Assembly (NCBI RefSeq): GCF_905220365.1
Contig: NC_061126.1
Coordinates: forward strand, 558,001 to 622,000
Direction of reading: 5' to 3'
Origin: Vanessa cardui
Taxonomy: Eukaryota; Arthropoda; Insecta; Lepidoptera; Nymphalidae
Length of the DNA stretch: 64,000 bases
Shown: in pieces, positions 26,285-37,110 of the stretch
Numbering within the stretch: position 1 is the stretch's first letter
How the letters are laid out: every line of letters begins with the position of its first letter
Notes under the pieces: generated by a model
The model's input: the letters and a program-made list of their open reading frames with translations, nothing else
Told to the model about the DNA's origin: nothing
Database searches by the model: none
Position numbers and translations under genes: made by a program

Positions 26285-27183
26285 ATCCATCCTCATTGTC
26301 AATAGCTCCACTATAATCGTTGAACTATTCGTTACATTAATAGAAACATTTTCAAAACTAACGTGACCTTTTACTTGGGCCTAAATGTTTTCAAATGGTT
26401 TAAAATCCTGTTGGTAATGAGGTAACCATAAAATAGAATGACCAAGTTCCGCTATTATTTGATCAATTAAGTATTTAATTGAATTTGAAACTCTGTTTTT
26501 CCCCAAAGACTATTTTTGGATTCAGTGGTCGCCTTATAAATAGATACTTATTGAGACTTTATATATTTGGCTTTTATTAACTGATTTAATGAAGCCACTT
26601 TGACAAAATATCAACAAATAAATAATATTCACTTTACCATTAACTTGTCACGCAGTGTAGGGAATGTTTCACTAACTATTATTAATACAATATGATAACA
26701 TAATTATGTACCTATATATTTCACCAAAAAATGATTAGCTTTATTCATAATATTATAACCATTGATTGTAAACAAATTCTATAATATTAAATCCTTCTTC
26801 AAAACTCTTGGTGGCTGAATTAAGAATACTTTAAATAACTCATATTTTAATGTAATGATCTTAACATTGTGATAAAAAAACATACATTAAAAGATTACAG
26901 TTATATTATAAGAATGAAATAAAGTTTTTTTCAAGTTGACAACTCTCTTATTAAATGTCAATGTCAAAAACTGGTGGTCGAAAATATCAACAAACCAACA
27001 AAATATTTTTAAAATGTGCCTTTAGAATTTATGATAAGTCCTTGTTTTATATAAACAAAGCTTATAAAGATGTTTCACTGTCTTGTATTAGTAAAAAATA
27101 TAATTAATAAATGATTTTTTTGTAATTAAATTGTAGAAAAAGAGATGTAATACTAAAGTGAGAAAATATTAAATGTTATTAAG

Positions 27184-30100
27184 ATGAATTCATATAAATG
27201 TGTAAATTGTGGCGTTGCTGCCAGTGCCCTGTATAAAACATATGGGCCTTCTGTTTTAAAATTAACAAAATGTGTAAGTATTTGAAGTATGGGAATATTT
27301 TAAACAGTTTTATGAAAGTTGGTAAACAGTACTATGAAACAAGAACTGAAATTATATGTATCAAAGAGAAAAAAAAACATATTCTGGCATGTAGTAATGA
27401 AACTAAGAAAAGTAAATTTTATACAAGTTATAAAAATGCTTAATTTTGTATAGTTATAGAGGAAATATTAAAAAAAAAAACTAATTTCATTTCAGGAGAG
27501 TTGTAAAGGAGTGATAGACAAATACATAGAATATGATCCAGTGATTGTAATGATTGATCTAGTTCTAATGTCTAAGGAAGCACAACGGCATATTATTTAT
27601 AACACTGAATTTAAGGTGGGTATTGAAAATTATTGATTTAATTGGTTAACTACTGAGTATCTTGCCGGTTCTTCTCCTTAGAATGTACTTTCTGAACTGG
27701 TGGTAGAGTCACATCACTTAGTTGTTAAATGACAATTGAAAAGTGCTTGTAACAGGTTCAGTCAAAATTACAGCAATTAGTTGAGCTAATATTGTCTAAT
27801 TGTATACTAAATTGTATAGATCTTTAATAAAGAATGGATAAAAGCTTTCTGGTAATTTTCTTTATTATTTGAGATAAAATTATTTACAATTTTTTTCAGT
27901 CATATTGGAAGCTATTTATAATTCTCATAATGTTGGAAACATATGGAGTATGGCGGAATGATAGTCTCTTTAATATAGCTATTAATACAGTATGCAATAT
28001 CAAAAATAATAGTACAATTAATTCTACTTATATGTAAGTATTATTATTTTTTAAATATATTAGTAATAATTATATTGGTAATATATTTTTTCAATTTGGT
28101 ATTAATCAAAAAGTTGTTCTAATAGAGTCAGTGAGTTAATGTATGCATTGTGTATTTCGAAATCTGGCCCTCGTACATGTAACTATTATATGTCTTAATT
28201 ATTTGTTGAGATGGCCCAATTGATAGAATGCATTCATTCTAGATTTCATTTCAGATTGTAGGTTCCTCAACTAAATTTTCTAGTGCTTATTTTTTGTTTA
28301 CCTTATATCTTGTAAATGTGTCTAATTTCAATAAAATTCTGCCAAATAGTATATTAACCAACTTGTATCTCAGCAGTGTGGTGGATGAGGCAAGCAGTGG
28401 AACATTTATTAGCTACTATTTCTTTAATAAACACTATTAGTCAGTGATAAAGAGTTGCTGTCTAATATTGTGTATATATATATTTTTCAGTTCTTTACCA
28501 ATAAATATATCAGTACCAGAGCCTTGGATGAGTGATTGTAAGGGCTGGGCATATGAGGAGAAGGAATCCTTGGATCTCTTTATATGGGAGAAAGACTTTT
28601 ACATTCAATTCTTGTCCATATTTACCGGTATGTACATATCATTTGTATAGGTGCATAGCTAGAGGAACTGGCCAATAAACGAATTGGTAAGTGGTCACCA
28701 TAGCCCATACATACTGGCACTATAAGAAATTTTAAACATTTTTTTATGCTCAATGTATATTCAATATTGGGAACTAAGGTGTTATGTATCTTATGTACCC
28801 AGCCTGCTTTATATTATACTAGCTATCTAAATGTGAGTTCCTTTCTTTATGCCTCTACCCCCCACCACTTGGCCATCTAACAGCAATATATATACTTATG
28901 TTTCTCTTAACATGCTACTATGTGTATATCGTACATTTATCATAATCTGTTTCAGGTATAATAGTATTCATCACAATAGTTCACTTGTTAATGAAGCTGT
29001 TTAAGAAATTTTGTTTTCAAAATGAAGGTAATATATATAATAATATAATATTATTATTTTTTGTAAAAGCAAATTAACCTATGTTGTGTAAAGTAACAAG
29101 TAAAAATAAATTTGTGTTACTGTTTTTAAGTATTGCTTATTGGCGGAATACCGCAAATGTAAACCTGTCCGAATATTATCAACTGATAGTGGTACTTAAG
29201 AAGACAGGCATAAACAAAGCCCTACCGAGAAGTTAATAGTTTTAGTCATTTAAAGGAGTGTACTGGGAAGGATAATTTTCTGTATAAAATGTGCCCCCGA
29301 AATCATATTAATTTGAATGAGAGAGGAATTAGAATGTGTCTTAATGTCTCCTTCAATGAAATCAATAAATGCCTTATTACAAGAAGATATTGTATAGCGA
29401 CAGTGGCGCCAGTAATTTATGGAACCCTTGTTTAATAGATTTCATAAACCCTTTTTGGGCTAATGATTTTTACCTTAAAGGATAAAGTTAAAATCATTAG
29501 CCCAAAAAGGGTTTATGAAAAAAGGTAAAGGATTTTGTAAAGGATTCTCTTATTGCTTTTATTGCTTATACAGCTGCACTTCATGAGATCCCGGATAAAA
29601 GAAATGAAATAAAAATACTTTGACTTTTTTTTCAAAAATTCTAGAAATTAATACTATTTTATTTAAAATAATGACGATTATTCAATTGACTGATTCCAGT
29701 TTCATTAGCAAGAGTGCTGAAGTCATTTTCGTTGGCCAACATGAGCCTACTGTTCACGCTACCCATGCTAGTGTGGGGTAACTCTGACACCCCTCCCGTT
29801 ACCAGGCTGTTGCATTACTTGATGGTCTTCGTGTACAGTTTCATCTTCTTCTATAACACATTCCGAGGTGAACAAACTTACAGCTTGTTATATTAGGAAT
29901 TAAACCGGTAACAAAACAGAGCACAGTATTGTGAAACTTTGAACGGTCATCGTTCTTTCAGATATTTGTTTATTAGATTATTTGAATAACAAAAGGTCAG
30001 CTGATTATCAGTAGTCATCGGCCATTTATTTATCAGCATTCACCATCAACCTTCAAAGGTATGAAAACAGAGTATAGATAAGGGGAAATAATATTTCAAT

Positions 30101-30408
30101 GCAAGTTTCTGCCCCTTTTCACAAAATGCTTGCACACTGGACAGATGTATGCTAATTGATAATATGAGCTAACAACTCACAATTGTTTTTAAAGCTATGG
30201 GTATTAGTCTTAAAATGAAGTCTCGAATGAGAAAATGAGTCTCTAAAATGAAATTTATTGATGTTTAATGATAACAAAAACCTATCTCGTTTCAGTGTTA
30301 TATGAGAGCCCTAAAATAGTGACTGCGATAGTCCTCACTATCAGTTACTGTATCAAATACTTGACTACGTTCCACATGACGCCGTTTATAAGAAAAATAA
30401 CAAGATAA
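27184..30408 (+). CDS. ARV1: ARV1 homologue, ER lipid/sterol homeostasis membrane protein
   Basis: Seven coding exons: 27184-27273, 27496-27615, 27900-28033, 28491-28627, 28956-29027, 29700-29867 and 30296-30408. They join in frame across GT-AG introns to 277 residues, close to animal ARV1 (about 270). The N-terminus has the zinc-binding-like ARV1 signature C6-x2-C9 and C30-x2-C33, followed by the family stretch KYIEYDPVIVMIDLVL at about residues 39-54. The rest is strongly hydrophobic with several membrane segments (about 72-88, 150-176, 196-208, 218-234 and 246-262), as expected for a multipass ER protein. ARV1 is known to act in sterol and sphingolipid trafficking and in GPI-anchor synthesis. 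The start is the first in-frame ATG ahead of the cysteine motif. Introns 2 to 5 carry old repeat fragments and a 30-bp hairpin. An AATAAA lies about 130 bases after the stop. Gene identity is well supported by motif and length; function is from family knowledge. Confidence 0.93.
27648..27765 (+). repeat. LINE 3' end, family D, in ARV1 intron 2
   Basis: Contains CTTGCCGGTTCTTCTCC and GTTGTTAAATGACAATTGAA. Confidence 0.6.
28206..28402 (+). repeat. SINE family A, old copy in ARV1 intron 3
   Basis: TGAGATGGCCCAATTGATAG is a decayed A box; the body is heavily diverged. Confidence 0.5.
28660..28830 (+). repeat. Repeat family C fragment in ARV1 intron 4
   Basis: Contains TTGGTAAGTGGTCACCATAG and GGGAACTAAGGTGTTATG. 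Confidence 0.55.
29128..29235 (+). repeat. Repeat family C tail in ARV1 intron 5
   Basis: Tail resemblance (TATTGGCGGAATACC ... AAAGCCCTACCGAGAAGT). Confidence 0.4.
29441..29519. repeat. Perfect 30-bp inverted repeat in ARV1 intron 5
   Basis: Arm 29441-29470 (TTCATAAACCCTTTTTGGGC...) and arm 29490-29519 are exact reverse complements, with a 19-base loop. It would fold into a strong hairpin in the pre-mRNA. Confidence 0.9.
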
Positions 30409-30538
30409 CAATAACAAGCGGCAAATGAAAATAACACTTAACGCCAAAAAGTAATATTGTGACATACTAGCTAACTATGAATTGCCTAATAAGTTTTATT
30501 TTCTTTTAAATACCTAAGAAAAGTGAAAAATTTCATAC

Positions 30539-30544
30539 AATAAA
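30539..30544 (+). promoter_or_regulatory. Polyadenylation signal AATAAA for ARV1
   Basis: Canonical hexamer about 130 bases after the ARV1 stop codon. A second AATAAA at 30943-30948 could serve a longer 3' UTR. Confidence 0.5.
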
Positions 30545-30949
30545 ACATCAACATTACACATATTTAATGCCGATACATTCTCTTTATGTAACAAATGACA
30601 GCTTAACAATTTAAACAAATGAATATTCGAACTAAACTAGTACCTTATGAGTTAACTTAATCCACAAATGTATTATTTGTGATAGATAAGGAATTAGAAC
30701 AGATTATTTGAAGGATCCTGTCAATGTTTAAATACAAATTAAAATAAACTGGCTTATTTATTCATTTTAGGATGTGAAAATTTGCCACCTATTGGTAAGC
30801 CATCCTTTAAGTCTTGCAAATATACTGACTCACTTACCTTAAAAACAAGAAAACTAACTTTGTTTACATATTTATTGCTAAAATTGATATTTGAGCCTTA
30901 CCAAATTTAATTGTAAATATTATGTAAATATTCTTTGTAGTAAATAAAA

Positions 30950-33157
30950 TAAATATATTTGCAATATCACAGAGTATTTATTTTGCAAAATATATCTGAC
31001 ATTCAATTTACATCTTGGTAATTCTTTATTAAAACTGTACTTATATTAACATACAAATATACTTTTATACATATCAATCGTAATTAATTATTATCGAAGC
31101 TAAACAAAATATAATCAAAGTTGTCCATTTTTTTTTTCTCTGGAAGACACCTCAAATTTAATTACATGACTGTTATTTAAAAAAAAAAGAAAGACTAAAT
31201 TTCAAATACAATTCGAGCTTAGAATAAAAAAAGGAATGTTTAAAGAAACCTTATTTTAAATTTTAAATTGACAAAATAATAACTCTTTATTTTAAAATAA
31301 CCCTTGAATTCTTTATTTGAAATAGCATAAACCTAAAATATAATTTATTATTATACTTATTTATTGATGTTGACATATGCATTGAGTTTTTCTTTGAATA
31401 AATTCTTGAAATTTTACACATGGCAAGTTTAAATGTTAAAGAGGATTCATAACATTAACTTATCACTGACTATGCAAGCATATGAGAGATCTATGCTAAG
31501 ATACTTTATCAAAGAACCATCAGGTAGGTGTCATACTGAAGACACAATTGCCGCTAAAAATGGCAATTAATAAGTAAAATTAATTGTTTCTGTAGTAACC
31601 ATGTATAAATGTTGATAATATCAATACAAATCATTGTTATATTAGACTATGTGTCATACATGTACATATAGACAAGTATTGATAAAGTAATATTATATTT
31701 CAAAGCAAAGTATTAGATGAGTTTGCATTTTGCATAAACAATGTGCAGACTTTATTACATTACATGTAAGACAAAGAATCTATTTTTAAAACATCCAATG
31801 TCACTAAACACAAGTCACCTTCAATGTATTTCATCATCAAAACTGTTATTTAGTATTTTTAAAGACAGATAAAAATAAAAATATATAACTAATATCTATG
31901 CTTGGCATAATATTTTGTGCATGTTTGACTATATTAAATTATAAAAAAAAAAATCACAACTACCTACTATAACATAACATCGTTAAAAAAATGTCTTAAA
32001 AGATTGAACTAGCTGCTTATCATTCACAACATACAAATAAAATTGGTTTAGGCAATTTGTTTGAGACAGTTTTATGATTTCGCCAAAATTATTATCATTC
32101 ATAACCAAACCGGTGGCCCTTGTAGAGAGACATAATACAAGCTGTCAAAAATAATTATAAATGTGTTTTATTATTCTGTTCCTTGTAAAATTTTCAGAGG
32201 GAAAACATATAATAGTTTTTAATATTAAATATATTCATATAGTAATTATTCTTTACTAAAAATTATAAGGAACAAAGTTGGTTATCGTTACCACAACAGT
32301 CTTTGGTGAAATTGAGCTCAAGCGATAAAGTATAATAATCACCATTATAGAGGCTAATGTTACATTCACTACGCTAAATATATTTATGAAGGTTAAGGAA
32401 ATGGCAAGTGTATTTATTATAAATTATTATAGCTTATTTCATCATACACTTTATAAATTATTAAAGATTCAACAGATCTATTTTAAATTTATTTAAGAAT
32501 GTGAACAACCCTTTTTATCATTTTTAATTACATTCGTTTTATATAACACTTATGTACAAAGAATTAAATATTTATTTACCAAGCAAATAACAATTTTCTA
32601 TATGAAAGAATTTATAGTGGGTATTGTGATTATGCCATTAGTGTTAGGCACCTGGGTTAGTTTTTCGACTATATAATTGCAATTGTTTTCCAAGTGATTA
32701 ATGTTACGAACATTCTTACCATTCTAGTTGTACACAGTTGTAATTTGTAAAGTGAGATTTTAATTACACTTATATTCTTTAATTTCAATTTGTCCCTTAA
32801 AGCATATGAATTTCATAAGAATTAAATTTTTATTACTGATAGAAATTATAATAGGTTTTCTAAAACTTTTCATTTTTTATAAAACTGCTGTAATAAAGAA
32901 TTAATCTATGGTTTTACTGTTGTATCATTACAATTGTTTAGTATATTTATAAAGCAACTTTCCAAAGAAATAGAAATAAATAATACCCAATTAAAATTAA
33001 ACAATATAATCTAAATTTATAATAATTATTATATATTCAACAAACAGGAAAATTATAGTATAAATCATATTACTCAATACATAGCTTGGTATATAAATAT
33101 TCAAATTTTGTTGCTATTAATATCTAAACAAATAAATTATGACCGATCGAGTTGAGA
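30950..33157. other. AT-rich gap between convergent genes, no coding signal
   Basis: This 2.2-kb stretch between the 3' ends of ARV1 (plus) and the EGF-like membrane gene (minus) is very AT-rich and has no ORF or recognisable repeat. It most likely holds the 3' UTRs of both genes; several TTTATT (AATAAA on the minus strand) occur, for example near 32829. Confidence 0.5.
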
Positions 33158-33636
33158 TTACGGGACCAATGGTGGATCGTCTTGTCCTATCATCACATCC
33201 TCATACATAACATCGTTACTTCTTTTTAAATTAATCTTTTGATGAATATATTCAATCAAATTATATTTCCTAATGACTAAAACCAGGCCAGAAACGACGA
33301 GAGCTATTGTGAATATTGAAACAACGGCGGCTGTAGCGTCGTGATTCGACGATGACTCTGATTCAGCGACGCAGTCGTCTCCATTCCTGACATACTGTTC
33401 TAAACAATAGCATTCATTTGACGTTCCATTGCATACTTGATTATTCCCTGGGCAGCTATACAACTGGCTTGTGTTGCAGAACAGGATATGCTCTGTTAAA
33501 AAGAATAAAGTTCTCGAATATCACGTCCTGAATGAATTGATTCAATTAAATAATTGTTTAGGTACTTACCCGTGTATGCGTAAGATATGAAATTTATTAT
33601 TATTGTTGCAATAATATCAACGATTTTGATACCCAT
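33158..33636 (-). CDS. Small EGF-like type I membrane protein, uncharacterised
   Basis: Two coding exons on the minus strand, 33570-33636 and 33158-33492, join across a GTAAGT...AACAG intron to 133 residues. Residues 1-22 are a hydrophobic signal peptide starting MGIKIVDIIATIII. The ectodomain has six cysteines (28, 36, 43, 50, 52, 63) spaced C-x7-C-x6-C-x6-C-x-C-x10-C, the order of a single EGF-like module, with possible N-glycosylation at NTS (29) and NGT (44). An acidic/serine linker leads to a membrane helix at about 77-96 and then a 37-residue cytoplasmic tail starting RKYNLIEY, with an acidic segment MYEDVMIGQDDPPLVP at the end. The translation start is the only ATG that gives a signal peptide. 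I do not recognise the family; it could be a receptor, ligand or adaptor. The exon structure is convincing; function is unknown. Confidence 0.8.
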
Positions 33637-33945
33637 ATTTCTCGTGTATAGGTCTCTTGAGGACTCACATCACAAATTTTAACGGGATTAAGCAGTTTTT
33701 GTCTATTTCGCTTTCGGTGAATCTTTATTCGACTTCGTCGCGCAAGCAAAACAAATGTCAATTGTCATATTGTCAAAATCAAAATGTCACTCAACAGTGA
33801 CTGCAGACTGTCTATGTCTAAAGTTTTTTTTTTTTCTGCTCTGGCTTATATCGACAGTTATTCAGTCTGTGTTTTTTTTTTTTAAATTAAGAATAACGTT
33901 TTGTTAATACCGAGTTTAAAATAAAACAATAATAATATTTCATAA

Positions 33946-33951
33946 TTTATT
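33946..33951 (-). promoter_or_regulatory. Possible polyadenylation signal (AATAAA, minus strand)
   Basis: TTTATT on the plus strand, about 240 bases after the stop of the 180-residue secreted protein gene. It is the nearest plausible signal that I noticed. Confidence 0.35.
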
Positions 33952-34189
33952 TATAAATCATTTTGAAGAAAATGACTGTTTAATACAATTTTCAAAAGAC
34001 ACAATTCGAATTATAACAAATAATATATTAAATTTCATCTTCAAACAATCTTCTTAATTTATATATTAAATAATAATAACAAATTTTAAGTCTTTGGTTA
34101 ATTTAATTGTGTTTAAATTTGCCTTCTCTTATTAGATACACTTTGTACGATAATGTGTTCTAATACATTTAAAAGACGTTACATTTAAT

Positions 34190-35335
34190 TTAGAAATTAT
34201 ATTCATCTCCAGTGCCGTAAGTATACTTTTCTGGAAGAATGTAGTCAGCAGGATCGTGACCTACAGCTTCTACTCCGCCATTGCCATCATGAGGACCCTC
34301 TCTATTTAAAAATAAAAAATATATCACAGAATACTATTATACTAGTCTATTTTTATTGCAACTTTTAATCTTTTTGTTAATGAACTCTAAGCTTTTTAAA
34401 TATTCTACGTCAAAAGAAAACATAAGCTCTTAAATAAAATCGTAAAATCACAAAAATATTAAATATTCCTTTGATCATACCTTAGTTCTTCGTGGTCTTT
34501 CGCTGGCTTTTCAACTTTTTCTTGTTCTTCTTCTTCAGCTTCTGGATCCTCTTCACGATATTTCTCTAGAATAATTTATATATTGGATGAAATAAATTTA
34601 TGACACCTAACTCATTTTAAAACACTACTACTTGCATCTCTTTAAGTCAGTTAATTACTTCATACTGCGATACATTTTGGATTGAGACAAAAATTAAATA
34701 AATCTACTTAGAAAATTATCAAAAGTATCGACTTAAAATTTTGAATGGTCGTAAAACGAATATTGTGCTATATCCACCTCTTTTCTCTTGAGGATGACTG
34801 TGGGCTCCTTTGTGGCCTTCTTCATCTTGTCCAAACGAGTCTTGAGTTTCTAGCTCATAATTGTCTCCGGCCTTCTTGTGGTAGGAATCGAAATGTTGGT
34901 AACCTTTCTTGCCGCCGCCAGTCTTCTTTCTGGAATATCCAATCTCTCCGTCACCTTCGCTTTCGTAACTTTTGTGAAAATTTGCTGGCTGAAAGATTTG
35001 TGACGATAAATATAAATTGTTTATTTGTTAAATAAATTACTATTACTTTTGATTTTAATTTCGTTTCCTTTTGGTAGGTTCAATATATGTAATATAATTA
35101 TATTTCTTATAATATTTAATGCTAAAATATAACATATTTTAAATGCCATCCAATGCAATAAATAAGTATAAGGTTGAAATAATTAATAGTGGGTACTTAC
35201 GGGTGCAGCCCTGGTTTCCCTGACATATGACCCAACTGACATGGTGTCATCGACCATTTCCAAATCATGAAGCGTTATAGCCGGCATAGCTAAAGCCAGG
35301 TGCAAAAAACCCAATGCAAGTAGCCTTAATTCCAT
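34190..35335 (-). CDS. Secreted Lys/Gly/His/Glu-rich protein, 180 aa
   Basis: Four coding exons on the minus strand: 35201-35335, 34778-34988, 34481-34565 and 34190-34301. They splice in frame to 180 residues. A signal peptide (MELRLLALGFLHLALAMPA) is followed by a short acidic segment. The middle is rich in Lys/Gly/His/Tyr (KKTGGGKKGYQHFDSYHKK, about residues 61-79), then comes a Glu-rich stretch (EEEEQEKVEKPAKDHEE), and the C-terminus ends YGTGDEYNF. Composition resembles insect secreted Gly/His/Lys-rich proteins, including the gene at 44593-52089 on the same strand, but I see no clear domain. A cuticle or extracellular-matrix role is only inferred. Upstream, a TATA box near 35600 and a leader intron (35343-35518) fit a separate non-coding first exon, a common layout for insect secreted-protein genes. 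Confidence 0.82.
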
Positions 35336-35342
35336 TATTGCT

Positions 35343-35518
35343 CTAAAATAATTTAAAGTCTAAAAAATATTATTCGCTAACAGCAATACGTATTTTTTTT
35401 TATTCTCAGTAAAAATAGCTTTAAAAAGTAATGGTTCTTGGATAATTTGGTTAATTATTGAATTTAAACAAAAACGACGTTAACCACATAAATCTTTGTC
35501 ACGTCTCTGAGTTTTTAC
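35343..35518 (-). other. Probable intron in the 5' leader of the 34190-35335 gene
   Basis: On the minus strand TTATAG|GTAAAAAC (exon edge at 35519) and TATTTTAG|AGCAATAATG (exon edge at 35342) make a donor/acceptor pair just upstream of the ATG. The implied first exon (about 35519-35575) is non-coding. Inferred from splice signals only. Confidence 0.5.
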
Positions 35519-35595
35519 CTATAAATTAACAAAAACTGTTCCGTCAGTCAGTAGCGCACCGTTTACGAACTCCACATTGTAGTTCAAATCTTGTA

Positions 35596-35604
35596 TTTTA
35601 TATA
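35596..35604 (-). promoter_or_regulatory. TATA box of the 34190-35335 gene
   Basis: TATATAAAA on the minus strand, placing the start about 30 bases downstream near 35574, just upstream of the inferred non-coding exon 1. Confidence 0.5.
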
Positions 35605-35925
35605 ACGGTTGATTGCAACCGCGAAGTGTTTCACAACACGACGCCAGCTCCAGTACAATGCTTCTCACTTACTTCTTACCTATTGTTTATAGACTAACTA
35701 TTTTATTTACAATTTTCTTTTAATCTTATTACTCAAATGCATTGAAATATTGCTACAGTACAGTTTTTAGGTTTTACAGACAAATCTCGTTTTAAATATA
35801 CTAAAACCTCGGAAATCGTCACCATCTTCGGTTACCAGTTTTCTTTATTATATAAAAAAGGTCTTCTTATTTATTTTTATATTTGATACACATATTGACG
35901 ATCCGAGATTTCCTTGATCCTAGAT

Positions 35926-35998
35926 TTATTGAGACCTTCTTCTCAAAGGGAGAGGAGGCCTTAGCCCAGCTGTGGGAAATTGACAGGCAGTTGTTGTA
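35926..35998 (+). repeat. SINE family A tail fragment
   Basis: Only the terminal part remains (AAAGGGAGAGGAGGCCTTAG and the GTTGTTGTAT end). Confidence 0.55.
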
Positions 35999-36894
35999 TA
36001 CACATAATAAGTATTTCTCGTGGTCGAAACTTTTATTTAGTTATCGAAGTTCGTTTTCAAAAAGGTATAAATGCATCATTCATGAAGACAAACAAAAGAC
36101 CGATAAATTTGGATATTAATTGAGAGATTTAATACAAAAAGCATTTTATTTAACTTGATAGACATAATTTGCAATTACGTAAGCACTTGCAATAATTGTT
36201 GGAAAATCCGTCGTCGTTGCCAAAATATTTCGAGGGCGAAATTTCAACGGATACCCATTGTTGCGAATGGCGATTCACAAATATAGACGTGATTTAATTT
36301 TGTAATCGAGATTTAAAGAACAGAAAGCACGAAATGATAATATGTCGCAAATAGCTCATTGGAAACGTATTTGTGGTTCTATACCGTGTGCAGTGATCCG
36401 CGAACTGTCTCATATTACGTAGTCCATTTAAATATCGTATCTATGATTAATGTGTTGATTATTTTTATAATAATGTGGTTGTTATTACGTATTATATAAA
36501 CGATTATATTATATTTCGATGTTATAATCGAAACTCGCGGTTTTATTCGTGATTTTTGGTCATGCTGGTTTTTTTACTACACGTTTACTTTTGTTTTTTT
36601 ATTGTAAGCTACCGCGATTTCACGTGTATAAATTAGAATCTTTATAAAAAGGTTTTATATTGAAGGGCAATAGAAAAAGGGCGTAGAAAACTATCTTACA
36701 TCATTTGGGTCATGGCCTTTACCGAACTTACCAGTTTCATCACCATCGGATGAGTAGTCTAGGAAAGCATACATTTTTACAAATCTTCATGTTTATATAT
36801 TCAAATATCATTCGAAGATTTCAATATTTTTATAACAAGTATCTAAGGGATCAAAAATTCAAAGAAAACCAGTAGCTTTCCTGCTGGTTTAATT

Positions 36895-36980
36895 TGACAT
36901 GCAGTTACATTGTGTAAAATGATGATTTCAAAAATATTGTGAAAGCCTACTCGAATAAAGTATATTTTGATTTCGATATG
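36895..36980 (+). repeat. LINE 3' end, family D, fragment
   Basis: GAAAGCCTACTCGAATAAAG followed by TATATTTTGATTTCG. Confidence 0.5.
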
Positions 36981-37110
36981 AAACGATTGCATCGTTATTT
37001 GACATTAGAAATAAAACGATTGTATTTGTATTCAGCGAATTCTGTATATTTTCAGCTATCACCAAACCGTCAGTTCCAATTTCGATTCAATCAAGTTGCT
37101 ATATTAAGAG

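Larger units (their letters stand above)
1..27183. other. Gene-free, repeat-rich region
   Basis: No exon set with splice support was found. Recognised repeats are listed separately. The main stretches in which I see nothing beyond AT-rich sequence are 373-784, 1280-3125, 5381-6167, 6611-8017, 8300-10069, 13406-14650, 15926-17025, 18087-18486, 19086-20061, 20850-21040, 23306-24179, 24331-25090 and 26285-27183. It could contain enhancers or introns of a gene whose exons lie outside. Confidence 0.55.
35605..37110. other. Gap between secreted-protein gene and GNAT gene
   Basis: No gene seen. Besides promoter-proximal sequence it holds a SINE tail fragment (35926-35998) and a LINE 3' end fragment (36895-36980). 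Otherwise it is plain AT-rich DNA. Confidence 0.5.
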
